From positions 91,789-155,788 of the forward strand of contig LVBB01000024.1 in NCBI GenBank assembly GCA_001603075.1: a DNA stretch of 64,000 nucleotides. The letters are read 5' to 3'. Shown here piece by piece: positions 27,216-36,015 of this stretch. This stretch comes from Phycisphaerales bacterium Planc_01. Its GTDB lineage: Bacteria > Planctomycetota > Phycisphaerae > Sedimentisphaerales > Anaerobacaceae. The position numbers and the translations under genes are program-made. Within the stretch, counting starts at the first letter, position 1; each line of letters starts with the position of its first letter. The notes under the pieces are model-generated. The model was not told the DNA's origin. It did no database searches and worked only from the letters and a program-made list of their open reading frames with translations.

Positions 27216-28187
27216 ATGGCAAGTGCGGCGGTGTTTTTCGATCGTGACGGGACCCTCATCGAGGACCCGGGGTACCTGAGCCACCCCGACCAGGTCAAGC
27301 TGCTGGACGGTGCGGCCGAGGTACTCAAGGAGGTCGCCCTGCTCGGCTACAAGACGGTCGTCGTCACAAACCAGTCAGCCGTGGCCCGGGGGATCGTCTC
27401 GGAAGAGATGCTCGAACGCATCCACCAGCGTCTGCGCGAGTTGCTCGCCCTCAAGGGGGCGTCGCTCGACGGGATCTACTACTGCCCGTATCATCCGGAC
27501 GGCGTGATCCCGAACTACCGGCGCGACAGCGATTGGCGAAAGCCCGAGCCGGGCATGCTGCTGGCGGCCGCCGAGGAAATGGACCTCGATCTGAAACAGT
27601 CGTGGATCGTCGGCGACAGCGGACGCGACGTCGAAGCCGGGTGTCGGGCGGGCTGCCGAACGATTCTCCTGCGTGCGGGATCGGTCGATCGCGACACAGC
27701 GGACGACGGCCGGCCGGACTACATTGCGGTCAATCTTAGAGAGGCTGCCAATATGATTAAGGACTTCCATCGCTCGTCCCGCGAAGAACCGTTCGAAACG
27801 GTCGCGGCCGAGGCCGACACGGCCAGCGAACACGATTACAAGGTGACGCCTCTCGAGGCCGAACAACTGCGAATCGAGCCACCGCAAACCGAGGAGCCCG
27901 ACGCACTGGACGAGCACCCGCAGCCGGACAGAGAAACCTCCGTGCTGCTCGTCGAGATCCTCGAACAACTCAAGCGGATGCAGAAGGCCGAGATGTTCGG
28001 CGAGTTCTCGATCATGCGGCTGCTGGCCGGGATCGTGCAGGTCTTCGTACTGTTCTGCCTGTTGATGGCGCTCTGGTTCCTCATGAGCCCGGACCGGCAA
28101 GTGACCCCCATCTTCCTGTCCTTGGGCTTCGGGACCGTCCTGCAGTTGATGGCCCTGACGTTCTATATCATGCAGGGCCGACAGTGA
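27216..28187 (+). CDS. gmhB: Heptose-1,7-bisphosphate 7-phosphatase with C-terminal membrane tail
   Basis: Residues 1-180 are a HAD phosphatase of the GmhB type: FFDRDGTLIED (nucleophile Asp9, Asp11), VTNQSAVARG, WRKPEPGML and VGDSGRDVEAG. The zinc loop keeps CPYHPDG but the second Cys pair of E. coli GmhB is replaced (the stretch reads RRDSDWRKP), so zinc binding is doubtful. Residues about 185-255 form a charged linker and about 265-323 two membrane helices (IVQVFVLFCLLMALWFLM and LSLGFGTVLQLMALTFYIM), which ordinary soluble GmhB lacks. AGGA precedes ATG 27216; GTG 27204 is an alternative start. It dephosphorylates the HldE product. Confidence 0.88.
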   Translation: MASAAVFFDRDGTLIEDPGYLSHPDQVKLLDGAAEVLKEVALLGYKTVVVTNQSAVARGIVSEEMLERIHQRLRELLALKGASLDGIYYCPYHPDGVIPNYRRDSDWRKPEPGMLLAAAEEMDLDLKQSWIVGDSGRDVEAGCRAGCRTILLRAGSVDRDTADDGRPDYIAVNLREAANMIKDFHRSSREEPFETVAAEADTASEHDYKVTPLEAEQLRIEPPQTEEPDALDEHPQPDRETSVLLVEILEQLKRMQKAEMFGEFSIMRLLAGIVQVFVLFCLLMALWFLMSPDRQVTPIFLSLGFGTVLQLMALTFYIMQGRQ

Positions 28188-28188
28188 G

Positions 28189-29250
28189 ATGAACCCCAAC
28201 CTCGCCCAAGTCAAGACACTGGCGGTACGCTGCCCCAACTGGGTCGGCGACATCGTCATGGCCACGCCCGTCTTCGAGTGTCTCCGCCGGAACCTGCCGC
28301 ACGCTCGCATCCTCGGCGTACTCAAGGGCCCCGCCCAGAAAATCCTCCGCGACAGCCCGTGGTTCGACGGATTCATCGACGGCAACGACAAGTCCTGGGC
28401 GGGCTTCAGGAAGATGCGAAGCCAATTGCGCCAGGCCCGTCCCGACGCGGCGATCCTGCTGAGCAACTCCGTGCGGTCGGCGTTGACGCTTCGGCTGGCC
28501 GGCGTCCGGACGCTCTATGGCTACCGCCGGGAATGGCGGACGGCCCTGCTGGCCGGCGGTCCGACGGTCCGACGCGACGGCGGTCGGATCGTCCCGGTCC
28601 CGATGATCGACTACTACCTGGAAATCTGCCGCTGGCTCGGCCTGGAGGTCCCTGCCGACGCCAGACCGCGACTGTTTTACAGCGATTCGGTCGCCCGACA
28701 GGCGCAAGCGATTCTGGCCAAGCACGGTGTCGGCGAAACCGACTTCGTCGTCGGCCTCAACCCCGGCGCCAGCTTCGGCTCGTCCAAGTGCTGGCCGCCG
28801 GAGTATTTCGCGGAATTGGCCGAGCGATGTGAGCGGAACCTGGCAGCCAAGGTCGTGCTCCTGTCCGGGCCGGGCGAAGAGGCCATCGTCCAGGCCATCC
28901 TGGATCGCACCCGGGCCGGGGCCATCGACCTGCGGTCCGAGAAGATCGACCTCGAACTGCTCAAACCGGTGGTCGAACGCTGCAATCTGATGATTACCAA
29001 CGACACGGGGCCGCGCCACTACGCGGTGGCGTTCGACGTGCCCGTCGTGGTCATCATGGGACCGACCGATCCCCGATACACCGAGGCAAACACGGACCGC
29101 ACCATCGTCGTACGCAAGGAATTGGCGTGCTCGCCCTGCCATCTGAAGGTCTGTCCGAGGCAGCACGAGTGCATGAGAGAAATCCGGCCGGACGAGGTCT
29201 TCTCGGCGGCCGAGACCCTGTTGAGTGTGTGTGCACAGTATGGAACCTGA
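28189..29250 (+). CDS. waaF: ADP-heptose--LPS heptosyltransferase II
   Basis: A 353-residue GT9 protein. VRCPNWVGDIVMATP near the start is the characteristic WaaF opening. GLNPGASFGSSKCWPPEYF (about 185-203) and NDTGPRHYAVAFDVPVVVIMG (about 265-285) are the nucleotide-sugar blocks. It adds the second heptose to the LPS inner core from ADP-heptose made by the preceding genes. It begins one base after the gmhB stop and overlaps the next gene by 11 bases. Confidence 0.9.
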   Translation: MNPNLAQVKTLAVRCPNWVGDIVMATPVFECLRRNLPHARILGVLKGPAQKILRDSPWFDGFIDGNDKSWAGFRKMRSQLRQARPDAAILLSNSVRSALTLRLAGVRTLYGYRREWRTALLAGGPTVRRDGGRIVPVPMIDYYLEICRWLGLEVPADARPRLFYSDSVARQAQAILAKHGVGETDFVVGLNPGASFGSSKCWPPEYFAELAERCERNLAAKVVLLSGPGEEAIVQAILDRTRAGAIDLRSEKIDLELLKPVVERCNLMITNDTGPRHYAVAFDVPVVVIMGPTDPRYTEANTDRTIVVRKELACSPCHLKVCPRQHECMREIRPDEVFSAAETLLSVCAQYGT

Positions 29251-30823
29251 GGTCTATCAGCAGAGATGGCTCAAGCTGCGAGACGGCAAGGTCGACGTCG
29301 AGGCGCTCGTCCACCTGTCGCGTCAGATCGCCTTCTCGTTCATCGACCGGTACTTCCAAAAAAGCCTGTACGAGCCGGCCTATATCGACCTGCTCTGCGA
29401 GATGGGGACGTTCCATTCGAAGCCGGACCTGGACAACATCGCCGCCGCCGCCCTGTTCGGCATCGTCGTGGAGAAACTCTGCGACGACTTCGAGGAGCTG
29501 CCCGTCGAACTCTACGCCCGCGTGATGTGCCAGATCATCTCGTTCTGTCGAACGGTCCCGGCCGGACGGAATCTCGATGAGACGCTGACCGGCTTCGGCA
29601 TCATGTCGCCGGAGCAGTTGTACGAACGGGCGCTGTCCGTTCACACCCGGCCTTACCGCTATGGTGTTGACAGGGCGCCGTCACGCATCGTGCTGCTTTC
29701 GCGCGTCACGATCGGCGCCGACGTTGCCATCCTCAGCGTGATGATCCAGCGTTTGCAGAGGCTCTTTCCACAGACGGACATCGTCGTGATCGGCAACAGC
29801 AAGCTCGCCGGGCTGTTCGAGGGCAATCCCCGCATCCGCCTGCGCGCCACCAGCTACGCTCGCCGCGGAGGGCTGTTCGAACGGTTCGCCGGATGGCATG
29901 CGGCGATGGAGATCCTTCGGGATGAAATGCCCGAAGACGGCGAGCGGTCAATGCTCGTGATCGATCCGGACTCGCGCATCTCCCAGCTCGGCGTGCTCCC
30001 CCTGTTGCACGGCGAGAACTACCTGTTCTTCAACACCCGCAACCACGACGCCTCGACGCGGGGCCGCTGTATGGCCGAGTTGACCAACGACTGGATGGAT
30101 GCCGTCTTCGGCGACTCGGAGTTCTGTCATCCGACGGTCTGGAGCGCCCCGGCAACCCTCGACGCGGCACGCATGCGAATCGATCTGCTGCGCGCCGGCG
30201 GCGCCAAGCGGGTGATTGCCGTCAACTTCGGGGTCGGACAGAACCCTCGCAAGCGGGTCAGCCTGGAATTCGAGAAACGGCTCGTGCGCGCCTTGGCGGC
30301 GGTGCCCGACACGGTGGTCCTTCTTGATCGCGGGTTCGGTCCCGATGAGACCGAGCGGGCCTGGCAGATCATGGCGGACGCTCGGCATTGCGGCCTGCCT
30401 TGCATTGAGACGCATTTTTCTGCCCCCAACTTCCCGTCGATCCCCCACGGTGTTCTCGTCGTCGAGTGCGCGATCTCCGAGGTCGCCGCGCTGATCGCCC
30501 ACAGCGACGAATACATCGGGTACGATTCGGCCTGCCAGCATGTGGCCGCGGCCGTCAAGACGCCGACGTTGACGGTCTTCGCCGGCAGCAACAACATGAA
30601 CTTCGTCCGCCGCTGGAGCGCCTGTGGCAACACCGAGTGCCGGATCGTCCACGTCAACACACTGACCGACCCGCTGCACGTCGATATCGACGAGATTATC
30701 ATGCGAATCACACAGGAACGGGCGGGCCGGGCACTCGAAAGCCCACAACAGAGGATCCATGAGGTCCGAAAGCAAAGGCGCAATCGCCGGTCGGCTCAAG
30801 AGCCCGTGACGGAATCGGAATAG
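29240..30823 (+). CDS. GT9-like glycosyltransferase with N-terminal helical extension
   Basis: The 527-residue protein has a ~150-residue N-terminal helical region (CEMGTFHSKPDLDNIAAAAL) with no clear family. The rest reads like a divergent two-domain heptosyltransferase: VIDPDSRISQLGVLPL, INFGVGQNPRKRVSLEFE and YIGYDSACQHVAAAVKTPTL match the fold of GT9 donor sites. A basic C-terminal tail (KQRRNRRSAQEP) follows. By position and fold it should act on the LPS core, but the donor is not known. The start at 29240 follows in-frame GTG codons and overlaps waaF. Confidence 0.7.
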   Translation: MEPEVYQQRWLKLRDGKVDVEALVHLSRQIAFSFIDRYFQKSLYEPAYIDLLCEMGTFHSKPDLDNIAAAALFGIVVEKLCDDFEELPVELYARVMCQIISFCRTVPAGRNLDETLTGFGIMSPEQLYERALSVHTRPYRYGVDRAPSRIVLLSRVTIGADVAILSVMIQRLQRLFPQTDIVVIGNSKLAGLFEGNPRIRLRATSYARRGGLFERFAGWHAAMEILRDEMPEDGERSMLVIDPDSRISQLGVLPLLHGENYLFFNTRNHDASTRGRCMAELTNDWMDAVFGDSEFCHPTVWSAPATLDAARMRIDLLRAGGAKRVIAVNFGVGQNPRKRVSLEFEKRLVRALAAVPDTVVLLDRGFGPDETERAWQIMADARHCGLPCIETHFSAPNFPSIPHGVLVVECAISEVAALIAHSDEYIGYDSACQHVAAAVKTPTLTVFAGSNNMNFVRRWSACGNTECRIVHVNTLTDPLHVDIDEIIMRITQERAGRALESPQQRIHEVRKQRRNRRSAQEPVTESE

Positions 30824-30849
30824 AGGGGGGCGCCAGGACCTCCACGGCA

Positions 30850-32367
30850 ATGAAAGTACTGTTCATCTATCCCTCGGCCGACTCGCAGTTGGGCTTCAAC
30901 TACGGCGTCGCGCACATGACCGCGATCCTGAAGCGTGCCGGACATACCGTCGCCTTCTGGCAGCTTTGCGAGGAGATCGAACCCCTGCCAACCGAGACGC
31001 AGTTTGTCCAGCGAATCGCCCGCGAAAGACCGGATGTCCTGGCCTTTTCGGTGGTGACCAACCAGTGGGCCTACACCCGCACACTGGCCGGATGGGCAAG
31101 AGGAAGGTTCTCGATCCCCTTCGTCATCGGCGGCGTCCATACGCTGATGTGTGTCGAAGAGGTGCTCGATACCAGCCTGTTCGACTACGCGTTCCGGGGC
31201 GAATGCGAGGATGCCTTCCTGGAGTTCGTCGAGCGGCTCGACCGAGGCCAGTCCGTCGAATCCGTCCCCAATCTCGCGTTCGTCCGAGACGGCCGGCTCC
31301 AAATCAACCCCGTCGGCCCGCTGCCCGAGCTGACCCGGCTGCCGCTGAAGGACTACGAGAGCATGGACTTCCAGCGGATGATCGACGCCAAGCACGGGTG
31401 GGTCGGTCTGATGGCCTCGCGGGGCTGCCCTTTCTCCTGCACGTACTGCTTCAACCACGTGATGGTCGAAACGTACAAACGGGACCTTCAGTGCAGTTTC
31501 AAGGGCCTCAACTACATCCGCCGGTTCAGCGTCGAGCAGATGATCGAGGAAATCGAGTACCTGCTGAAGAACTACCGCCACATCCGCATGTTCATCTTCG
31601 ACGACGATCTGTTCACCTTCGACAAGGCCTACGTCGAGGCGTTCTGCCGGGCCTATCGCAAGATCAGCGACATCCCATTCGTGGTCAACGCCCACGTCGG
31701 CTTCTTCGACGACGAGTGCGCCGCCGCTTTGGCCGGGGCCGGCTGCAAGATCGTCAAGTTTGGCGTCGAATCCGGCAGCGAAACCGTCCGCCGCACCATC
31801 CTGAACCGGCACATGAGCAACGACCAGATCGTCGAGGCGATGGCCGCCGTACAGCGGCACGGGATGCACAGTTCGGTCTTCATCATCATCGGCTTTCCCC
31901 ACGAAGGGCGCGAGGACGTGCTCGACACGGTCCGGCTGCTCGGCCGCGCCCGCCCCGGACGCTTCCGCTGGACGTTCTTCTTCCCCTTCCCCGGGACGAA
32001 GAGCCACCAGATCAGTCTCGACGGCGGCTATATCAACCCCGAGAAGATGGAGCGCCTCAAAAATTTCACCGACGAATCGTGCCTCGAATTCGATCCGGAG
32101 CACAACTTGCTGCTCAAGAAGATCGGGCGCATCATGCCCTGGTTCGTCAATGCGTATTCCGACCTGCCCGTCGCCGACTTCTATCGAGACAAGGTCGAGG
32201 AGATCCTCGATATGGACGAGAACCAATGGGACCGCGTCCGCGGCTCGCTGCTCGACCGCGACAAGGAGTATTCCCAACAGCACTGCGCCCGGGGCCTGTC
32301 GCACTACGCCGTCAAGTACAACCGTTTCATGGGCGTGATCTCAGACTACTTCCTCCAGGACGCTTAG
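30850..32367 (+). CDS. B12-binding-domain radical SAM protein
   Basis: A 505-residue enzyme with an N-terminal cobalamin-binding domain (MKVLFIYPSADSQLGFNYGV, IGGVHTLMC) and a radical SAM barrel whose cluster motif SRGCPFSCTYCFN has cysteines at 193, 197 and 200. FIFDDDLFTFDKAYVEAFC and KFGVESGSETVRRTILNRH are typical barrel strands. Such enzymes methylate unactivated carbons or rearrange substrates. It lies between the GT9-like gene and the WaaG-like gene, so it may modify the LPS core or a lipid. Substrate unknown. Confidence 0.83.
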   Translation: MKVLFIYPSADSQLGFNYGVAHMTAILKRAGHTVAFWQLCEEIEPLPTETQFVQRIARERPDVLAFSVVTNQWAYTRTLAGWARGRFSIPFVIGGVHTLMCVEEVLDTSLFDYAFRGECEDAFLEFVERLDRGQSVESVPNLAFVRDGRLQINPVGPLPELTRLPLKDYESMDFQRMIDAKHGWVGLMASRGCPFSCTYCFNHVMVETYKRDLQCSFKGLNYIRRFSVEQMIEEIEYLLKNYRHIRMFIFDDDLFTFDKAYVEAFCRAYRKISDIPFVVNAHVGFFDDECAAALAGAGCKIVKFGVESGSETVRRTILNRHMSNDQIVEAMAAVQRHGMHSSVFIIIGFPHEGREDVLDTVRLLGRARPGRFRWTFFFPFPGTKSHQISLDGGYINPEKMERLKNFTDESCLEFDPEHNLLLKKIGRIMPWFVNAYSDLPVADFYRDKVEEILDMDENQWDRVRGSLLDRDKEYSQQHCARGLSHYAVKYNRFMGVISDYFLQDA

Positions 32368-32387
32368 CTTCGGGGTATGCCCACTGC

Positions 32388-33539
32388 ATGGACCGCAAAG
32401 AAGACGCCACCCTGGCTTTTTGCCTCTACAGATACTTCCCATACGGGGGGTTGCAGCGGGACATGCTGCGCATCGCCCTGGCCTGTCAGCAGCGCGGCTA
32501 CAGGATCGCGGTGTACGCGACGGCCTGGGAAGGCGACGTGCCACCCGGCTTCGAACTGCATCGGCATCGCCCCGCCGGCCTGACGAACCACGGCCGAATG
32601 CGACGATTCCACCAGTGGCTGACCGAGCAACTGGACCGACAATCCGTCGCCTGCATCGTCGGCTTCAACAAAATGCCCGGCCTCGACGTTTACTTCGCCG
32701 CCGACGGCTGCCTGAAGGCCCGGGCAGTCGAGGAGCGAAGTCCCTTCTACCGATGGCTGCCCCGCTATCGTCAGTATCAGGCGTTTGAAGAGGCCGTATT
32801 CGGCAGCGAGTCACACACGCAGATCCTGATGCTTTCGGCAATCCAACAGGCGCTCTACGTCCGGCACTACGGAACACCCGAGCAGCGGATCCATTTCCTT
32901 CCTCCCAATGTGGCGAAGGACCGCGTCGCCGGGCCCGATGCACCCCAGGTCCGTCGAGCCTTTCGAGAGGAAACCAGGTTGCAGGATAACGACCGCCTGC
33001 TCGTCCAGGTGGGGTCGGGCTTCCGCACCAAGGGATTGGATCGTTCGTTGCGGGCCTTGGCGAGCCTGCCGGACAGCCTGAGGACCCGGACGCATCTCTA
33101 TGTCGTAGGAGATGATGATAACAGACGCTATCTGCGACTGTTGCGACGGCTCGGCATTGCCGGGCACGTGACGTTCCTCGGGGCCAGGGATGATGTCCCT
33201 CGCATTCTCATCGGGGCCGATCTGCTGATCCACCCGGCCCGCCACGAGAATACGGGCACCGTCCTGGTCGAGGCCCTGGCCTGCGGCCTGCCGGCCATCG
33301 CCACCGCCGTTTGCGGCTACGCCCATTACATCGAGCGCGCCCACGCCGGCTGGGTGATCCCGGAGCCCTTCGATCAACACCTCTTCAACCGCCAGCTCCG
33401 GGAGGCACTTGAAAACGATCGGTTGCAGGAGTTGGGCCGTCGCGGCATCGCATTCGCCCAAACCGAAGATCTGCATGGCATGGTCGACGCCGCCGTGAAG
33501 ACCATTGAGGAGCTTGCGTCTGTGCGAGATGGACGATAG
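32388..33539 (+). CDS. GT4 glycosyltransferase, WaaG-like
   Basis: The 383-residue product is a GT-B enzyme resembling the LPS core glucosyltransferase WaaG. CLYRYFPYGGLQRDMLRIA near the start, AADGCLKARAVEERSPFYRW, LPPNVAKDRV, VGSGFRTKGLDRSLRALA and HPARHENTGTVLVEALACGL all have counterparts in WaaG. It should transfer a hexose from a nucleotide sugar to the inner core on the cytosolic face of the inner membrane. It lies immediately before waaP, the same order as in enteric core loci. Confidence 0.85.
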   Translation: MDRKEDATLAFCLYRYFPYGGLQRDMLRIALACQQRGYRIAVYATAWEGDVPPGFELHRHRPAGLTNHGRMRRFHQWLTEQLDRQSVACIVGFNKMPGLDVYFAADGCLKARAVEERSPFYRWLPRYRQYQAFEEAVFGSESHTQILMLSAIQQALYVRHYGTPEQRIHFLPPNVAKDRVAGPDAPQVRRAFREETRLQDNDRLLVQVGSGFRTKGLDRSLRALASLPDSLRTRTHLYVVGDDDNRRYLRLLRRLGIAGHVTFLGARDDVPRILIGADLLIHPARHENTGTVLVEALACGLPAIATAVCGYAHYIERAHAGWVIPEPFDQHLFNRQLREALENDRLQELGRRGIAFAQTEDLHGMVDAAVKTIEELASVRDGR

Positions 33540-33627
33540 ACTCACGTTTTGTCCATGTGGCGGGCACGTGAATGGCCCACGGCGGGCGGGCGGAAGCAAG
33601 CCGGTGCGTCCTGCGGTGTGGGGATCT

Positions 33628-34440
33628 ATGAGAGAGCTGTTCCTATCTGAGACATTTCGCTATCTGTGGCAGGACAAAGACCCCTTCCAGGAAGCCGACC
33701 GGCTGGCCGGCAAGGTCTTTCGCCAGATGAAGTCGCGTAAGACCCTCCGCTTCGTGGTCGACGGGGATGCGTATTTTCTCAAGATGCATCGCGGCATTGG
33801 CTGGGTGGAAATCGCCAAGGAGTTGCTCCAGTTCAAACGGCCGGTGCTGGGCGCCGAAAACGAATGGCGGGCCCTCAGACTCCTCCGTCAGATCGGGGTC
33901 GAGACAATGACGCCCGCCGCCTACGGAACCAAAGGCGCCAATCCCGCGTCTCGACACTCGTTCCTCATTACCGAGGAACTGACGGGGACCGAGAGCCTGG
34001 AGGACTTCTGCCGGGACTGGCCCCGCCGGCCGCCCCCCCTTCCGCTTCGCGTCGCCCTGATCGAGCGGGTCGCCTCGATGGTCCGCCAGATGCACCGCCA
34101 TGGCATGAACCATCGCGACTGCTATATCTGCCATTTTCACCTGGACGTATCCGCCGGACGCGACCGGGTCGATCCCGAGCGCTTTCACCTATATGTGATC
34201 GATCTGCATCGGGCCCGAATTCGACGCCGTGTCCCCACGCGATGGATCGTCAAAGACCTGGCCGGCCTGTACTTCTCCGCCATGGACATCGGCCTGACGC
34301 GAACCGATTGCCTGCGATTCATCGCCGCCTATGAACAGAAGCGATTGCGGGCAATGCTATGGGACCGTGGCCGCTTCTGGAAACAGGTTGAGCACACCGC
34401 TGCGTCGCTCTATAGGAAACACTTCGGCTGTCTGCGCTGA
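33628..34440 (+). CDS. waaP: LPS core heptose(I) kinase
   Basis: From ATG 33628 the product is 270 residues, close to the 265 of E. coli WaaP, and it tracks that protein along its length. RYLWQDKDPFQEADRLAGKV, LRFVVDGDAYFLKMHRG, PVLGAENEWRAL, FLITEELTGTESLEDFC, HRDCYICHF (catalytic loop), VIDLHRARIRRRVPTRWIVK and DLAGLYFSAMDIGLTRTD are all recognisable. It phosphorylates the first heptose of the core. The open frame begins earlier, but that part has no family counterpart. GGGGATCT precedes the ATG. Confidence 0.93.
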   Translation: MRELFLSETFRYLWQDKDPFQEADRLAGKVFRQMKSRKTLRFVVDGDAYFLKMHRGIGWVEIAKELLQFKRPVLGAENEWRALRLLRQIGVETMTPAAYGTKGANPASRHSFLITEELTGTESLEDFCRDWPRRPPPLPLRVALIERVASMVRQMHRHGMNHRDCYICHFHLDVSAGRDRVDPERFHLYVIDLHRARIRRRVPTRWIVKDLAGLYFSAMDIGLTRTDCLRFIAAYEQKRLRAMLWDRGRFWKQVEHTAASLYRKHFGCLR

Positions 34441-34501
34441 GGGTCCACAGGAACTCTACGGCGGCTCATCGTCCGAACGGCCCCTCTTCTCTGGCGAAGG
34501 A

Positions 34502-34531
34502 TTGACTTGGCGGCAGAGGCACTGATACAAT
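34502..34531 (+). promoter_or_regulatory. Sigma70-type promoter
   Basis: TTGACT (34502-34507) and TACAAT (34526-34531) lie 18 bases apart, each with five of six consensus matches. It would transcribe the GT2 remnant and the GT4 gene, and may once have driven the intact GT2 gene. Confidence 0.6.
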
Positions 34532-34727
34532 CTACATATGATGCAGGTTGAGATGCCCGGTCGCATGTCATGGAAGTGCTGTGGAACGGGCAGTCCCCTG
34601 CGAACGGACCGTGGCAACTGGTGAGCCTTCTAACTCTCGCAGAGTGATCGACGCGGAGCCTATGTGGGTCTGGCTTCTGGCGAGTCCCATGCGAATCTGA
34701 GAGCGGCTTGACCGAATAGGCCAGAGG

Positions 34728-34943
34728 ATGTGTCTCGCACCGAAAGTGTCGATCTGTGTTCCGACCTGCAACAGAGAGCGATACGCGTGAGAAACGCTCA
34801 CCAGCGAATTCGCGCGAACCCATGACGACCACGAGGGCGTTGTTGTCGATGATGGTTCGACGGACAACACCGCCCAGACAGTGAAGGATGCCGCCCATGA
34901 CATCAGATGTCCCTCGCACGAAAACCAGGGGGAGGCTGGTAGT
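34728..34943 (+). pseudogene. N-terminal remnant of a GT2 glycosyltransferase
   Basis: In one frame from ATG 34728 the sequence reads VSICVPTCNRERYA, then a TGA stop at 34788-34790 (codon 21). It goes on with ETLTSEFARTHDDHEG, VVVDDGSTDNTAQTV and HENQGEAGS. These are, in order, the opening strand, the helix, the nucleotide-binding DDGS block and the NQG(E/P)A block of GT2 (GT-A) glycosyltransferases. The rest of such a gene, usually over 200 more codons, is missing. The same frame runs without a stop straight into the following GT4 gene, so a deletion appears to have joined the two. Confidence 0.72.
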
Positions 34944-34973
34944 CACACGCCAGCATATGACGGAAAGGAAGGC

Positions 34974-35975
34974 ATGAATCTGCTTATCATCAGCAGCAAT
35001 CCGGAAGGCAGCGGCTTTCGCGAACGGATCGGCAGCTACTTCGATACCATGGCCGTGCGTGGAATCGTCCCGACGGTCGAGGTACCGAGCCAATGTCCCA
35101 TCAAGCGGGCCCGTCAATACGCGAAGATGGACCGATATGATGTCGTCCTGTTGCACAAGAAATGCCTCACGTTGTTCGAGGCGGTGTTCTTTTCGCCGCG
35201 CCGAGCGAAGGTCATCTTTAGCTACGATGACGCCATCATGTTCAATCAGGACGGAAACCCCACGCGAACGCACGTGCGTCGGTTTCGGCGCAGCGTGCAG
35301 CGTGCAGACACGATTCTCGTGGGCAGCTCCTATCTGGCCCAGCAGGCGACTGCATACCATGACCACATCCAAATTCTGCCGCTTGGCCTGAATACTGAGC
35401 GATACGGGAGCACCCCCTCGCGGTGCCGCGACGGCAAGGTCCGCCTCGTCTGGGTGGGCAGCCCGGTCACCCTCAGCTATCTCGACCAGCTTCGCCCCAT
35501 CATGCGGGAATTGGCGGGACAGTATTCCAACCTCGTTTTGCGTCTTGTGTGCGAGGAGTTCCTGGACATGGAAGGCGTCGAAATCGAGAAGATCCGCTGG
35601 ACCCCCGAGACTCGCTACCGGGCCTTGGCCGAAGCGGATATCGGGTTGGCTCCCTTGCCCGACAACCCGTTCACGCGCGGCAAGTGTACGTTCAAAGTCC
35701 TCGAATACTCCGCTTCCGGGCTTCCGGTGATTGCCTCACCGGTCGGCACCAACGTCGATCACGTCAAGGATGGCATCACCGGCTATCTGGCGGAAACTCC
35801 CCGCCAATGGACGGAGAAGATCAGTGAGCTTATCGAAGCCCCACAGCAGCGACATGACATGGGCGCGTGCGGTCGCGAATACGCGCGCGAATTTGACCGC
35901 TCCATCATTGGAGAAAAGCTGTGCGACCTGATCCTCCAGACCGCCGCAGGGTCTCGGCAAAGTACAGCAATGTGA
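34974..35975 (+). CDS. GT4 glycosyltransferase
   Basis: The 333-residue product begins MNLLIISSNPEGSGFRERIG with GGAAAGGAAGG just before its ATG, so the start is firm although the frame is open upstream. It has a GT-B fold: LHKKCLTLFEAVFFSP and FSYDDAIMFNQDGNP in the N-terminal domain, VRLVWVGSPVTLSYLDQLRP at the start of the second, and FKVLEYSASGLPVIASPVGTN, the GT4 donor-site block. Its donor and acceptor are unknown; the setting suggests LPS or another surface glycan. Codon use is a little less GC-biased than its neighbours, which may point to transfer. Confidence 0.85.
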   Translation: MNLLIISSNPEGSGFRERIGSYFDTMAVRGIVPTVEVPSQCPIKRARQYAKMDRYDVVLLHKKCLTLFEAVFFSPRRAKVIFSYDDAIMFNQDGNPTRTHVRRFRRSVQRADTILVGSSYLAQQATAYHDHIQILPLGLNTERYGSTPSRCRDGKVRLVWVGSPVTLSYLDQLRPIMRELAGQYSNLVLRLVCEEFLDMEGVEIEKIRWTPETRYRALAEADIGLAPLPDNPFTRGKCTFKVLEYSASGLPVIASPVGTNVDHVKDGITGYLAETPRQWTEKISELIEAPQQRHDMGACGREYAREFDRSIIGEKLCDLILQTAAGSRQSTAM

Positions 35976-36015
35976 GACCGCGGTGTCGCCCGGGAGCAGC
36001 ATGTTGTCGATCGGC

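Larger units (their letters stand above)
34441..34973. other. Gap after waaP with promoter and a gene remnant
   Basis: This 533-bp gap holds a strong promoter (34502-34531) and the remnant of a GT2 gene (34728-34943). A 28-codon reading frame at 34538-34624 starts just after the promoter but has no recognisable product. The remainder (34625-34727) shows nothing. Confidence 0.6.

Noticed and set aside
34538..34624. 28-codon frame after the promoter at 34502
   Set aside because: No ribosome site or recognisable sequence; more likely leader or remains of the degraded locus.
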